Of a stretch of 53,665 nt of DNA, positions 37,044 to 44,752 are shown piece by piece. The stretch's first letter is position 1; each line of letters opens with the position of its first letter. The notes under the pieces are model-generated. The model was not told where the DNA came from, did no database searches, and worked only from the letters and a program-made list of their open reading frames with translations. A program made the translations under genes and the position numbers. The stretch comes from Limosilactobacillus ingluviei DSM 15946 (lineage in GTDB: Bacteria; Bacillota; Bacilli; Lactobacillales; Lactobacillaceae): positions 1-53,665 of the forward strand of contig NZ_AZFK01000052.1 of NCBI RefSeq assembly GCF_001435775.1, given 5' to 3'.

Positions 37044-38180
37044 ATGATGCACTTAAAAACAACTTTAACAACGGCAATTGCAATTACGACGCTCACGTTC
37101 AGTCCACTGGGCCAGGCGGCAAATCAGCTGCCGCCCGCCGCGTGCCAACAACTGGCCAGCGCAGTGGTCTTAAAGACTCGCCAACCACTGACGACCGCCG
37201 AATTGGCCGCCCTGGCACCAGACAGTCAGCAAACTTATCAGCATTGGTTGACGGAATACCAAGCCCAGTACCAAACCGCCTTTGCCCAGGGGGTCGCCGA
37301 CGGGTGTCAAGGGACTTGGCAGCGGCCAACGGAGTGGCAGGATCCCGTCCAGCCGGCGGGGTACCAAGCCGGGTTTGACCTGGCTTGCACCCACCAACCG
37401 GCACCCGCAACGGAAAAGCCAGCGGCAACGGCGCCGCAGCCGGCCCCGTCATCAGCGCCGCAGCCGGGGGCCCCAGCGGAGGTCCCGCCGACGGCAGCCC
37501 CGCCGGCGCCAACGGGAGCGGTCGATCAACAGACCTACCCGGCCCGGCCGCTGACGCCGCACCAACGGGCCTTCATTGAACAATTGGTCCCGGCGGCCCA
37601 GGCGATTGGGCAGGCCCACGATTTATACCCGTCCGTTTTGTTGGCCCAAGCCGCCCTGGAAAGCAACTTTGGGACCAGTGATCTGGCGGTCAACCATCAC
37701 AATTACTTCGGCATCAAGGGCCAGTACCGCGCCCAAGGGGTGACGCTGCCCACGGTCGAGCACTTAAACGGTCAGGATGTGACGGTGCTGGGGACCTTTC
37801 GCCACTACCCGGATGAACAAGCCGCGTTAGCCGATTACGCGCAGGTTCTGGCGCAACCGACCTATGCGGGGGTACACCGGCACGTGGCCACCACGTATCG
37901 GCAAGCCACCCAGGCCTTGCGGGGAACCTATGCGACCGATCCCAATTATGATCGGAAACTCAACCAGTTGATTGATACCTACCAACTGACCCAATACGAC
38001 CGGGCCACCCCACCGGCGGATTCGGCCGCGCCACCAACGCACCGAGCGCGGCCAACGGTGCCCCAAACCAGTCCTTCGCCAACCGTTGCGACAGCATTGA
38101 AAGCGAATTGGACGTGGTCCGTCTTGGGTGGGGCCGGCTCGGTGGGGATCATTGAAGTCCTGCGCCGCTTGTGGCATTGA
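37044..38180 (+). CDS. Secreted glucosaminidase-type peptidoglycan hydrolase (GH73) with C-terminal hydrophobic segment
   Basis: 378 residues. A signal peptide (1-27, ending near GQAANQ) is followed by an N-terminal domain of unknown type (about 28-116) holding Cys34, Cys88 and Cys115. A Pro/Ala-rich linker comes next (about 118-160). The GH73 domain (about 170-325) has the catalytic Glu206 in AQAALESNFG, with NHHNYFGIKG and TFRHYPDEQAAL. After a second Pro/Ala-rich stretch the C-terminus is WSVLGGAGSVGIIEVLRRLW, which could anchor the enzyme. The family cleaves the GlcNAc-MurNAc backbone. ATG 37044 follows AAGGGGGAATTTC. Confidence 0.9.
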   Translation: MMHLKTTLTTAIAITTLTFSPLGQAANQLPPAACQQLASAVVLKTRQPLTTAELAALAPDSQQTYQHWLTEYQAQYQTAFAQGVADGCQGTWQRPTEWQDPVQPAGYQAGFDLACTHQPAPATEKPAATAPQPAPSSAPQPGAPAEVPPTAAPPAPTGAVDQQTYPARPLTPHQRAFIEQLVPAAQAIGQAHDLYPSVLLAQAALESNFGTSDLAVNHHNYFGIKGQYRAQGVTLPTVEHLNGQDVTVLGTFRHYPDEQAALADYAQVLAQPTYAGVHRHVATTYRQATQALRGTYATDPNYDRKLNQLIDTYQLTQYDRATPPADSAAPPTHRARPTVPQTSPSPTVATALKANWTWSVLGGAGSVGIIEVLRRLWH

Positions 38181-38187
38181 CAATGAA

Positions 38188-38220
38188 AAAAAGCAGTTGC
38201 CAGCGCAACTGCTTTTTTGC
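38188..38220. terminator. Bidirectional terminator between the GH73 gene and the kinase gene
   Basis: AAAAAGCAGTTG (38188-38199) pairs perfectly with CAACTGCTTTTT (38206-38217). Confidence 0.9.
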
Positions 38221-38224
38221 TCAT

Positions 38225-38857
38225 TTAACGGATTGTCGCTAGGCGTTCGTCAATCATGCCTAAGACGATTTCGACGTTCTTGGGGTCATCGAGGTTGTAG
38301 CGATCCAAGTCAATTTTCATTTTCGGGCTGGCATCGTATTCCCGGTACCAATCCTTGTAGGCCGACCACATCTTGTAGTAGTAGTCCTTTAATTCGGGGT
38401 TGTGATCGATCTGTTCGTAATCCCGCCCCCGTTTTTTGATCCGGTAGAGGATCGTTTCAAAGGTCGTTTCCGAGTAGACCATCAAATCCGGTGCCTTTTT
38501 TGGCAGGTGGTTTAAATCTTGCATCATATTGTCGAGCAGCTGCAAGTAAACGGCCAGTTCGGTATCGGAGATATTGCCTTCGGCGTTGTTTTCCTTGGTA
38601 AACAGGGCGTCTTCATAAATTGAGCGGTCCAACACGTTGTTATCATCGGACAGGGCCTGCTTGATCATTGAAAACCGCTTGTTTAAAAAGTAGATTTGTA
38701 AAAGGAAACCGTACTGCTTTGGGTTCTTATAGTACAATGGAAGCACTGGGTTTTCGCCCACCGGTTCAAAAAATGCCTGGGTATTCAAGTGTTCTGCAAT
38801 TTTGCCGGTGAGGGTCGTCTTGCCCACACCGATCATACCAGCTGTAATAATCACCAT
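38225..38857 (-). CDS. Deoxynucleoside kinase
   Basis: 210 residues, a monomeric dNK-family P-loop kinase. Walker A is GMIGVGKTTL, followed by the FFEPVGENPVLPLYY base-binding segment, a DRSIYEDALF catalytic motif and a lid region near KKRGRDYEQ. Lactobacilli salvage DNA precursors with paired dAdo/dCyd/dGuo kinases; the substrate of this single copy is not certain. ATG 38857 follows AAAGAGGGG. It is transcribed divergently from the 39020 gene and ends at the shared terminator. Confidence 0.92.
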   Translation of the reverse strand: MVIITAGMIGVGKTTLTGKIAEHLNTQAFFEPVGENPVLPLYYKNPKQYGFLLQIYFLNKRFSMIKQALSDDNNVLDRSIYEDALFTKENNAEGNISDTELAVYLQLLDNMMQDLNHLPKKAPDLMVYSETTFETILYRIKKRGRDYEQIDHNPELKDYYYKMWSAYKDWYREYDASPKMKIDLDRYNLDDPKNVEIVLGMIDERLATIR

Positions 38858-39019
38858 AATTGCCCCTCTTTATCTTTTTTTCGCAACGATCACTATCTTA
38901 CTACAAACCGCGCGCAGACAAAAGCGCTGGGTACTGGAATTCGGGGCGAAAAAGCGGCAAACGACCGTAGCAGAAGGGACCAACCCCAGCATAAAAAATT
39001 AACAGCGGAGGAAAATGAA

Positions 39020-39619
39020 ATGAGCCCAACAGAAATTAAGGAAGCCCTCTTGCTCAGCCAGCAAAATGGGACCCTGGTAGAGGTTTATAATTTTGCGGAT
39101 GATGACACCTTTAACGTCGGCTTTGTCTTGGCGACCGACCAGTCGTTTACCTTGTTGTTGACCCTGGATTGGGACGCGAAGATCAACGGTTTAACCGCGA
39201 TTCGCTTAACAAGTATTCGCCAGGTGCGGGCCCAGACCGACTATTTGACGACGGTCGCTTACAAGAGCCAGGTCGCCCAAGCCCACGGTTACTTTGACAT
39301 CTGGGGACTGGAAGCGTATGTAGCCACCCAAGATTATCAGCACAAACCTTTGTTGTTGACCCTGTTGCACGATGCCGTCGACCATCACCTGCCGGTGGTC
39401 ATCGGGACGGCCAAGTACAAGGGGCGGGATGACTTTGAAGGGATCATTCACCAGTTGGGGACAATCAAACTTACCCTCCACTACTATAATGAACATGACC
39501 TGTCGTCCTTGTGGGAATACGAAATTCTCTTGGCCCAAATTGATTATTTACGGTTGCGGGGCAGCCAGGGGGCGACGACGGCAGCAATTCTGCGCGGGAT
39601 CTTTGCCACCTCGGTCTAG
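39020..39619 (+). CDS. Unknown protein, about 199 residues
   Basis: I do not recognise this family. The protein is soluble (no membrane helix or signal), acidic-neutral, and reads as two alpha/beta halves: residues 1-75 (EIKEALLLSQQNGTLVEVYN, strands around LLLTLDWDAK) and residues 80-199 (a YFDIWGLEAYV segment, then ALRGIF-type tail). Regular beta strands of about six residues suggest an SH3- or Sm-like barrel repeat. ATG 39020 is chosen because AGCGGAGGAAAATGAA precedes it; the ORF upstream crosses the promoter. It has a monocistronic position between the divergent kinase gene and the LacI-type gene. Confidence 0.6.
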   Translation: MSPTEIKEALLLSQQNGTLVEVYNFADDDTFNVGFVLATDQSFTLLLTLDWDAKINGLTAIRLTSIRQVRAQTDYLTTVAYKSQVAQAHGYFDIWGLEAYVATQDYQHKPLLLTLLHDAVDHHLPVVIGTAKYKGRDDFEGIIHQLGTIKLTLHYYNEHDLSSLWEYEILLAQIDYLRLRGSQGATTAAILRGIFATSV

Positions 39620-39671
39620 CGTCCTTACTGAAAATAAGGTAAAATGTTTACCAAACTAGCGGTCAAGTGCG

Positions 39672-39696
39672 GGGCGCTAAAATATCAGCGCCCCAA
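39672..39696 (+). repeat. 8-bp perfect inverted repeat before the LacI-type gene
   Basis: GGGGCGCT-aaaatatc-AGCGCCCC. It lacks a T-run and so could be an operator or leader hairpin rather than a terminator. Confidence 0.65.
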
Positions 39697-39704
39697 TGGC
39701 TTAA

Positions 39705-39731
39705 GAGGGGCCCGGTTGCGCGGGCCTTTGG
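39705..39731 (+). promoter_or_regulatory. Second leader hairpin overlapping the approach to the LacI-gene ribosome site
   Basis: AGGGGCCCG and CGGGCCTTT pair (six Watson-Crick plus wobble pairs) directly before GGAGGAGAATT-ATG. Folding would place the ribosome site at the base of the stem. Confidence 0.4.
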
Positions 39732-39740
39732 AGGAGAATT

Positions 39741-40766
39741 ATGGCAAAAAAAGTGACGATTAAGGATTTGGCCAAGGCGGCCGGGGTGTCAGTAACGACC
39801 GTCTCACAAATTTTGAACGGCAAGGGGGCCCGGTTTAGCCAGGCGACGCAAGACCGGGTTCACGCGCTCAAAAAGCAGTTGAATTACGTTCCGGATTTCA
39901 ACGCCCGCAATTTAATTTTGCATTCGTCCAAAACGGTGGGGGTCTTGGTGCCGAATATCGGCAATCCCTTCTTCTCGTCCTTTGTCCGGGGGATTCAAGA
40001 AGTGTGCCGTCAAAAGGAATACATGCCGCTGGTCTTTAGTGCCAGCCATGAAGTGGAGTTGGAACGCTACTACCTGAGTCGGTTGGTCGAACGATCGGTC
40101 GACGGACTGATCATCGCCTCGTCGTCGATTACGGCCGAAACGATTGACGAGATTTTAAAGCCCAACGCGATTCCCTATCTCCTGTTTGACCAAAACCAAA
40201 CTCATGACCACGAAGACCGGGTTTCGGTCGATGACTACGCGGGTGGGCAGTTAGCCGCGGCCCACTTGGCCCAATTAGGGCACCGGCGGATCGTGATGTA
40301 CATGCCGACGGCGCCAACGGAAAACGTCCAAAACCGGTTGGCAGGTTTTAAGGCGGGACTGGCCGCGGCGGGGATTGCTTTTGATGAGGAAGCCATCGTC
40401 AAGACGACCTTGAGTAAGCGGGGCGGCTATGAACAAACCGCGGCGGTTTTGGCCCACCAGCCCACGGCGGTCTTTTGTGCCAACGACGAATTGGCGATTG
40501 GCCTGTACCGGGGCCTGCAAGAACGCGGGGTGCGGGTGCCAGCGGACTTGTCGGTGGTGGGCTTTGATGATATTGATTTAGCCGAATACGTGACTCCCCA
40601 ATTAACGACGGTTCACCAACCGATCAATCAGTTGGGCCAACAAGCGGCAACCCTGCTCTTTAACCGGATGACGGCCAAGGAGCAATCATTAGAACAACAA
40701 TTGGTCAAGATGCCGGTTCACTTAGTGGAACGGCAGAGTACGGCCAAAGTAAGTGAGGATCAGTAA
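39741..40766 (+). CDS. LacI-family transcriptional regulator
   Basis: 341 residues. The N-terminal helix-turn-helix TIKDLAKAAGVSVTTVSQIL and hinge (NYVPDFNARNLI) are followed by a periplasmic-binding-protein-like effector domain (about 62-335), with GVLVPNIGNPFFSSFVRGIQ and VGFDDIDLAEYVTPQLTTV. It would bind a sugar-type ligand and an operator palindrome. It resembles RbsR/CcpA-group regulators but no sugar operon adjoins it. ATG 39741 follows GGAGGAGAATT. Its stop shares one base with the downstream CPBP gene, so the two are translated together. Confidence 0.92.
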   Translation: MAKKVTIKDLAKAAGVSVTTVSQILNGKGARFSQATQDRVHALKKQLNYVPDFNARNLILHSSKTVGVLVPNIGNPFFSSFVRGIQEVCRQKEYMPLVFSASHEVELERYYLSRLVERSVDGLIIASSSITAETIDEILKPNAIPYLLFDQNQTHDHEDRVSVDDYAGGQLAAAHLAQLGHRRIVMYMPTAPTENVQNRLAGFKAGLAAAGIAFDEEAIVKTTLSKRGGYEQTAAVLAHQPTAVFCANDELAIGLYRGLQERGVRVPADLSVVGFDDIDLAEYVTPQLTTVHQPINQLGQQAATLLFNRMTAKEQSLEQQLVKMPVHLVERQSTAKVSEDQ

Positions 40767-41464
40767 TGCGAACAAGAATCGATTTAACGCAGCAACCCCT
40801 GTGGCAACGGGTGCTGGTGATGGTGGGCCTGGCCTTGGTGATTCAAGTGCCACCCCTGTTTTTATTTGCCGTGCGCCAGGCCGGGAGCCAGGGGGCCCGC
40901 TGGGGCTGGTTGGCCGGGTATTTTGGCGTTTTTATTGCCATTATTGCCCTGGCCCTGGCCGTCTACCAGCGGACCGGCTTTGGTTTAAAGCGCGCCTTAT
41001 CCTGGCGCCAGGCCCGCGATTGGATCTTTGGTGGGTGGCTGGTGCTGTTGTGTTGCCAGCTGGCCTTAAGCTATTTTAATCGCTTGTGGTACCACCAAAC
41101 GGAAACGGCGAATAACCAAGCGATTGCCGAGTTGATGGGGCATGACCCGTTGGTGATTGTGGCGATGAGTATCGGGGCGATCCTATTGAGTCCCGTCGCT
41201 GAAGAGGTGATCTTCCGCGGCATTTTAATTGATCTGTTTTTCAGCCGCTTTCAGTTGATTGGGCCCATTTTAGTGTCGGGGTTGGTCTTTTCGGCTGAGC
41301 ACGCCAGTACCAATCCGATCAGCTTTTTGATTTACTTCATGTTGGGTGGGGTCTTGGCCTATGTCTACCAACGGACCGGCCACTTAGAGTATACGATTGC
41401 CATCCACGCCCTGAATAATTTGCTCGCGACCGGCGCCTTGGTGGTACCATTGTTGTTACATTAA
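40766..41464 (+). CDS. CPBP-family intramembrane metalloprotease
   Basis: 232 residues with about seven membrane segments and the CPBP (Abi) motifs: EEVIFRGIL (motif 1, Glu-Glu-x-x-x-Arg), FSAEH (motif 2) and HALNN (motif 3), all metal-ligand positions present. Family members process membrane peptides or proteins, and some confer bacteriocin self-immunity; no bacteriocin gene is nearby. It starts at ATG 40766 overlapping the regulator stop (TAATG). It is followed by the folate operon after 21 nt. Confidence 0.9.
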   Translation: MRTRIDLTQQPLWQRVLVMVGLALVIQVPPLFLFAVRQAGSQGARWGWLAGYFGVFIAIIALALAVYQRTGFGLKRALSWRQARDWIFGGWLVLLCCQLALSYFNRLWYHQTETANNQAIAELMGHDPLVIVAMSIGAILLSPVAEEVIFRGILIDLFFSRFQLIGPILVSGLVFSAEHASTNPISFLIYFMLGGVLAYVYQRTGHLEYTIAIHALNNLLATGALVVPLLLH

Positions 41465-41485
41465 GAAAAAGAGAGATGAGAAGTG

Positions 41486-41845
41486 ATGGGATACATTAAT
41501 TTGAATAATATGGCCTTTCATACCTATAACGGGGTGTTTGGCGAAGAAAAAAAGCTCGGCCAGCGGTTAGAAATCGACGCGAAGCTGGGCTACCCGATTG
41601 AACAAAAGGTCCGTCATGACGACTTAAGCGAAACGGTCAGTTATGCCGACGTTTACGAAACCATCCGTCAGTTTGTGACGACCAATTCCTTTGATCTGAT
41701 TGAAACGGTGGCCAACCGCTTACTGGATGAAATTTTGGCCGCTTACCCGGCGTTGACTAGCGTTCACCTTAAGGTCCGCAAGTACGCGGTACCGATTGCC
41801 GGGATTTTTGACAATGTCGAAATTGAGGTCGAACGGCAACGATGA
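41486..41845 (+). CDS. folB: Dihydroneopterin aldolase
   Basis: 119 residues, standard FolB size. It converts 7,8-dihydroneopterin to 6-hydroxymethyl-7,8-dihydropterin. Signatures are FHTYNGVFGEEKKLGQRLEI with the Glu, LSETVSYADVYETIR and NSFDLIETVANRLLDEIL, and the C-terminal KYAVPIAGIFDNVEIEV with the catalytic Lys. ATG 41486 is preferred over GTG 41483, with GATGAGAAG upstream. It is the first gene of the folate operon and overlaps folK by four bases (ATGA). Confidence 0.95.
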   Translation: MGYINLNNMAFHTYNGVFGEEKKLGQRLEIDAKLGYPIEQKVRHDDLSETVSYADVYETIRQFVTTNSFDLIETVANRLLDEILAAYPALTSVHLKVRKYAVPIAGIFDNVEIEVERQR

Positions 41846-42348
41846 TGACCCCAGTATCGCTCAGTATCGGTAGCAACATCGGTGATCGGGCCGCTAATTT
41901 ACGGCTCGCGGTGCACTTGTTAACGCTCCGACCGGAAATTAAGGTGGTGGCCGTATCCCCGGTGTATGAAACGGAGCCGGTGGGCAGGGTGGTCCAACGC
42001 AGTTTTTATAACTTGGCCGTCCAACTGGAAACCCGCCTGACGGCCAGCGACTTGTTGCACTACTTGCACGTCATTGAGCAATCTTTGCACCGGCGGCGTT
42101 TAGTGCACTGGGGGCCGCGGACAATTGACCTGGATATTATCTATTACGGGAACCGGCAGTTTAAGACGGCGACGCTTAAGGTGCCGCACCCGGAAATGGC
42201 CAACCGCCGGTTTGTGTTGGTCCCCTTATTGACGGTCCTGCCGGCCGGGGATCAACGCCAACAGGTGGCGGCATTGTTGGCCCAGACGCCTGATCACAAT
42301 TGGTTAACGGAAATTATTGGAAAAGAGGAAGTTCAAGGATGGATTTAG
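41842..42348 (+). CDS. folK: 2-amino-4-hydroxy-6-hydroxymethyldihydropteridine pyrophosphokinase
   Basis: 168 residues. SLSIGSNIGDRAANLRLAV is the N-terminal HPPK motif, VSPVYETEPVG the substrate loop, and WGPRTIDLDIIYYG the ATP/metal motif. It pyrophosphorylates the pterin alcohol using ATP, the step before FolP. It overlaps folB at its start (ATGA) and folE at its end (10 nt). Confidence 0.96.
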   Translation: MMTPVSLSIGSNIGDRAANLRLAVHLLTLRPEIKVVAVSPVYETEPVGRVVQRSFYNLAVQLETRLTASDLLHYLHVIEQSLHRRRLVHWGPRTIDLDIIYYGNRQFKTATLKVPHPEMANRRFVLVPLLTVLPAGDQRQQVAALLAQTPDHNWLTEIIGKEEVQGWI

Positions 42349-42914
42349 CACGAATTGAAGCGGCGGTGCGGGAAATCTTGCTGGCCGTTGGGGAAGATCC
42401 CACGCGCGAAGGGCTGCAAGAAACTCCCGCCCGCGTTGCCCGCATGTACAGTGAAGTCTTTGCTTCATTAGGTAAGCAAGCCGAAGAAGTGGCCAATTAC
42501 AAGGCCTTTCACGTTGAAGAACGCCCCGAAATGGTTTTGGTGCAAGACATTCCCTTTTACTCAATGTGTGAGCACCACCTCTTGCCCTTTTTTGGGGTAA
42601 TCAGTTTAGCTTACGTCCCCAACGACCGGGTAATTGGCTTAAGTAAGATTCCGCGTTTGGTGGACTACGTGACCAAAAAGCCGGGGATGCAAGAACGGGT
42701 GACGACGGAATTATTGACAGAATTGGACCGGCTGTTAGCGCCCGCCGGGGTCGCCGTGAGCGTGGCGGCTCGCCACATGTGCATGGAAATGCGCGGTGTG
42801 CATAAGACGGGTCAGTTTACTTACACCAGCAAGTTTAGTGGGCAGTTTGCCACTCAGGAGGCCTTGCGGCAGGAATTCCTGCAACAAGTGCGGACGCATC
42901 ATGACCAGCTATAA
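42339..42914 (+). CDS. folE: GTP cyclohydrolase I
   Basis: 191 residues. It opens GTP to 7,8-dihydroneopterin triphosphate, the committed step of folate synthesis. DPTREGLQETPARVARMY and the zinc ligands of SMCEHHLLPFFG and ARHMCMEMRGV are complete, so it is the active type IA enzyme. ATG 42339 follows AAAAGAGGAAGTTCAAGG and overlaps folK. Its stop overlaps the folC start by 14 nt. Confidence 0.97.
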   Translation: MDLARIEAAVREILLAVGEDPTREGLQETPARVARMYSEVFASLGKQAEEVANYKAFHVEERPEMVLVQDIPFYSMCEHHLLPFFGVISLAYVPNDRVIGLSKIPRLVDYVTKKPGMQERVTTELLTELDRLLAPAGVAVSVAARHMCMEMRGVHKTGQFTYTSKFSGQFATQEALRQEFLQQVRTHHDQL

Positions 42915-44187
42915 GGCGGCCCTGGCGGCCTTTGCGCCTGCCATGAAGGGGGATCAGGCCGACCGGGTGCCGCTTTTGCGCCAAATCTTGGCCAACCTCG
43001 GGCATCCGGACCAACGGTTTCAGATCGTCCATGTGGCGGGCACCAATGGCAAGGGCTCGACCGGTCAAATCATCGCGGAAGCCTTACTGGCCAAAGGCTT
43101 CCGGGTCGGCCACTTTGCTAGTCCGGCCCTCTTGGACGAACGTGAACAGGTCCAAATCAACCACCAATTAATCACACCCGCTCAGGTGGTGGCCGCGGTG
43201 GCCCAAATCAAGGCCCATTTGCCGGCCGGCGTGACCTTGGGGAAGCTGACCATTTTTGAAGGGTGGACCTTGATTGCCCTGGTCACCTTTGCCCGTCAGC
43301 AAGTTGATTGGGCGGTGATTGAAGTCGGCCTGGGTGGCCGGTTGGATGCCACCAATGCGATCAGTGCCCCGGCCTTAGCCGTAATTACCCACCTGGCCTT
43401 AGACCATACCCGGATTTTGGGTCCAACGCTGACGGCGGTGGCCCACGCCAAAGCGGGGATCATTAAGGCTGGTACGCGGGCGGTTGTCTTGGCGCCGGAG
43501 CAAGCCCCGGCGGCCCGGGCCGTCATTGCCCAGGCGGCTAAGCAAGCGCAGGTTCCCCTGATAGACAGTGCCACCGTAGTTCAGGTCCACCCCGCGCCGG
43601 CCGGACAGGTGGCAATTCAAGTGGGGGCTGAACCAGGCTGGCAAAGTCCCTTTGGCTTAAGCGGCCAGTTTCAGCGGCTCAACTTGGTGACCGCTTTGGC
43701 GGCCTTACGTCAGTTGCCGCTAGCTTGGTCCGTGGCTGAACTGCAAGTAGCCTTGGGCCGGGTCCGCTTGCCGGGCCGCTTTGAACAAATCAACGCCCAG
43801 CCACCGGTGATTTTAGACGGGGCCCACAATCCCGACGGGACGCGTCATTTGTTAGCGGCGTTGCAAGAGCGTTACCCCGCAGCGCAACCAACCTTTATTC
43901 TGGGGTTCTTGGCTGATAAAGCCGTGGCCACGTTGGCCCAGCAGTATCAAGCCCTCGGGGCGACTTATTACCTGGTGACACCCAACCACCCGACCCGGGC
44001 CCTCCCGGCAGAAAAGCTAAAGGACTACTTGCCCACCGGTCAGGTGATGCCTTCGGTGGCGACGGCGTTAACGGCGGCTCTGGATGCGGCTACGCCGAAG
44101 ACGGTGATTGTAATTACGGGTTCATTTTATGTAGTGAAGGAGGGAAAGCGACTTGCCGCAACTAAATTTTATTCTGGCAACCAATAA
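42901..44187 (+). CDS. folC: Folylpolyglutamate/dihydrofolate synthase FolC
   Basis: 428 residues of the Mur-ligase fold. The P-loop is VAGTNGKGST, with LDEREQVQIN, the VEVGLGGRLDATN motif and the C-terminal LDGAHNPDGT. It ligates Glu to dihydropteroate and/or adds Glu to folates using ATP. Two FolC paralogues are common in lactobacilli, so this one could be mainly the dihydrofolate synthase. It starts inside folE at ATG 42901 and its stop overlaps the next gene by 35 nt. The upstream ORF extension is a shadow of folE. Confidence 0.95.
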   Translation: MTSYKAALAAFAPAMKGDQADRVPLLRQILANLGHPDQRFQIVHVAGTNGKGSTGQIIAEALLAKGFRVGHFASPALLDEREQVQINHQLITPAQVVAAVAQIKAHLPAGVTLGKLTIFEGWTLIALVTFARQQVDWAVIEVGLGGRLDATNAISAPALAVITHLALDHTRILGPTLTAVAHAKAGIIKAGTRAVVLAPEQAPAARAVIAQAAKQAQVPLIDSATVVQVHPAPAGQVAIQVGAEPGWQSPFGLSGQFQRLNLVTALAALRQLPLAWSVAELQVALGRVRLPGRFEQINAQPPVILDGAHNPDGTRHLLAALQERYPAAQPTFILGFLADKAVATLAQQYQALGATYYLVTPNHPTRALPAEKLKDYLPTGQVMPSVATALTAALDAATPKTVIVITGSFYVVKEGKRLAATKFYSGNQ

Positions 44188-44752
44188 TGATTTTAAAATT
44201 AGTGAATTAACGCGGGAATTGGCCTTTTTTGGCGCGACCGGTCAGGGTTACCAAGCGGTCTTAGGTCGGCGGGTGGCCTTTCCGCCGGAAGGAACGACCA
44301 GTTATGCAGCCAATGCGACGCAAAAAGCGCAGTTTATCAGTCAGCTTCTGCCGGATGCGCTGGTGATTGCCGATGATTCCGGGATTGAATTAGCTCACCG
44401 GCCAGGAGAACTCGGGGTACAAACGGCCCGCGAACTGCACGCTAAATTTGGCACCCCGGCCGTGAACCAAGCGCTGATCGAGCGGGCGGTCGATCCTGAC
44501 CGGGGGTTTACGATGCAAACGGTAATTGCCTTAGCTCGCGGCGGTGAATTGATGGCGCTCTACCACGGCCAGTTGACCGGCCAAATCGCTCGAACTCCGT
44601 GGCCCACGGGGCATGGGCTGGATCAGATCTTAATCCCGGCGGGCTTGACCCGCCCCTTGGCAGCCTTACCCCTGCCAGAATTTGTAAAGTATGATCACCG
44701 CAGTCAAGCGGTGGCCGCCCTCGTGAAAGGAATGACGCAAGATGAAGCTTGA
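44153..44752 (+). CDS. Ham1/RdgB-family pyrophosphatase, divergent, folate-operon type
   Basis: 199 residues of the XTP/dITP pyrophosphatase fold. The N-terminal ATNNDFKISEL and the ADDSGIELAHRPGELGVQTAR and YDHRSQAVAAL motifs are recognisable. However, the ENA motif reads TSYAANATQKA (Glu replaced by Ala), and the nucleobase-binding GFGYDPIF segment is replaced by GHGLDQILI. Position between folC and folP and these changes suggest a pterin-triphosphate substrate, that is, removal of pyrophosphate from dihydroneopterin triphosphate. This is inference; ordinary house-cleaning activity is the alternative. TTG 44153 follows GAAGGAGGGAAAGCGAC inside the folC tail. Confidence 0.8.
   Translation: MPQLNFILATNNDFKISELTRELAFFGATGQGYQAVLGRRVAFPPEGTTSYAANATQKAQFISQLLPDALVIADDSGIELAHRPGELGVQTARELHAKFGTPAVNQALIERAVDPDRGFTMQTVIALARGGELMALYHGQLTGQIARTPWPTGHGLDQILIPAGLTRPLAALPLPEFVKYDHRSQAVAALVKGMTQDEA

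Noticed and set aside
38789-39019. 77-codon upstream extension of the 39020 gene
   Set aside because: It overlaps the divergent kinase gene and its control region, while a good ribosome site precedes ATG 39020.
40766-41464. CPBP protease considered as part of a phage-defence or bacteriocin-immunity system
   Set aside because: No toxin, bacteriocin, nuclease or phage-related gene is adjacent; neighbours are a LacI-type regulator and folate genes.
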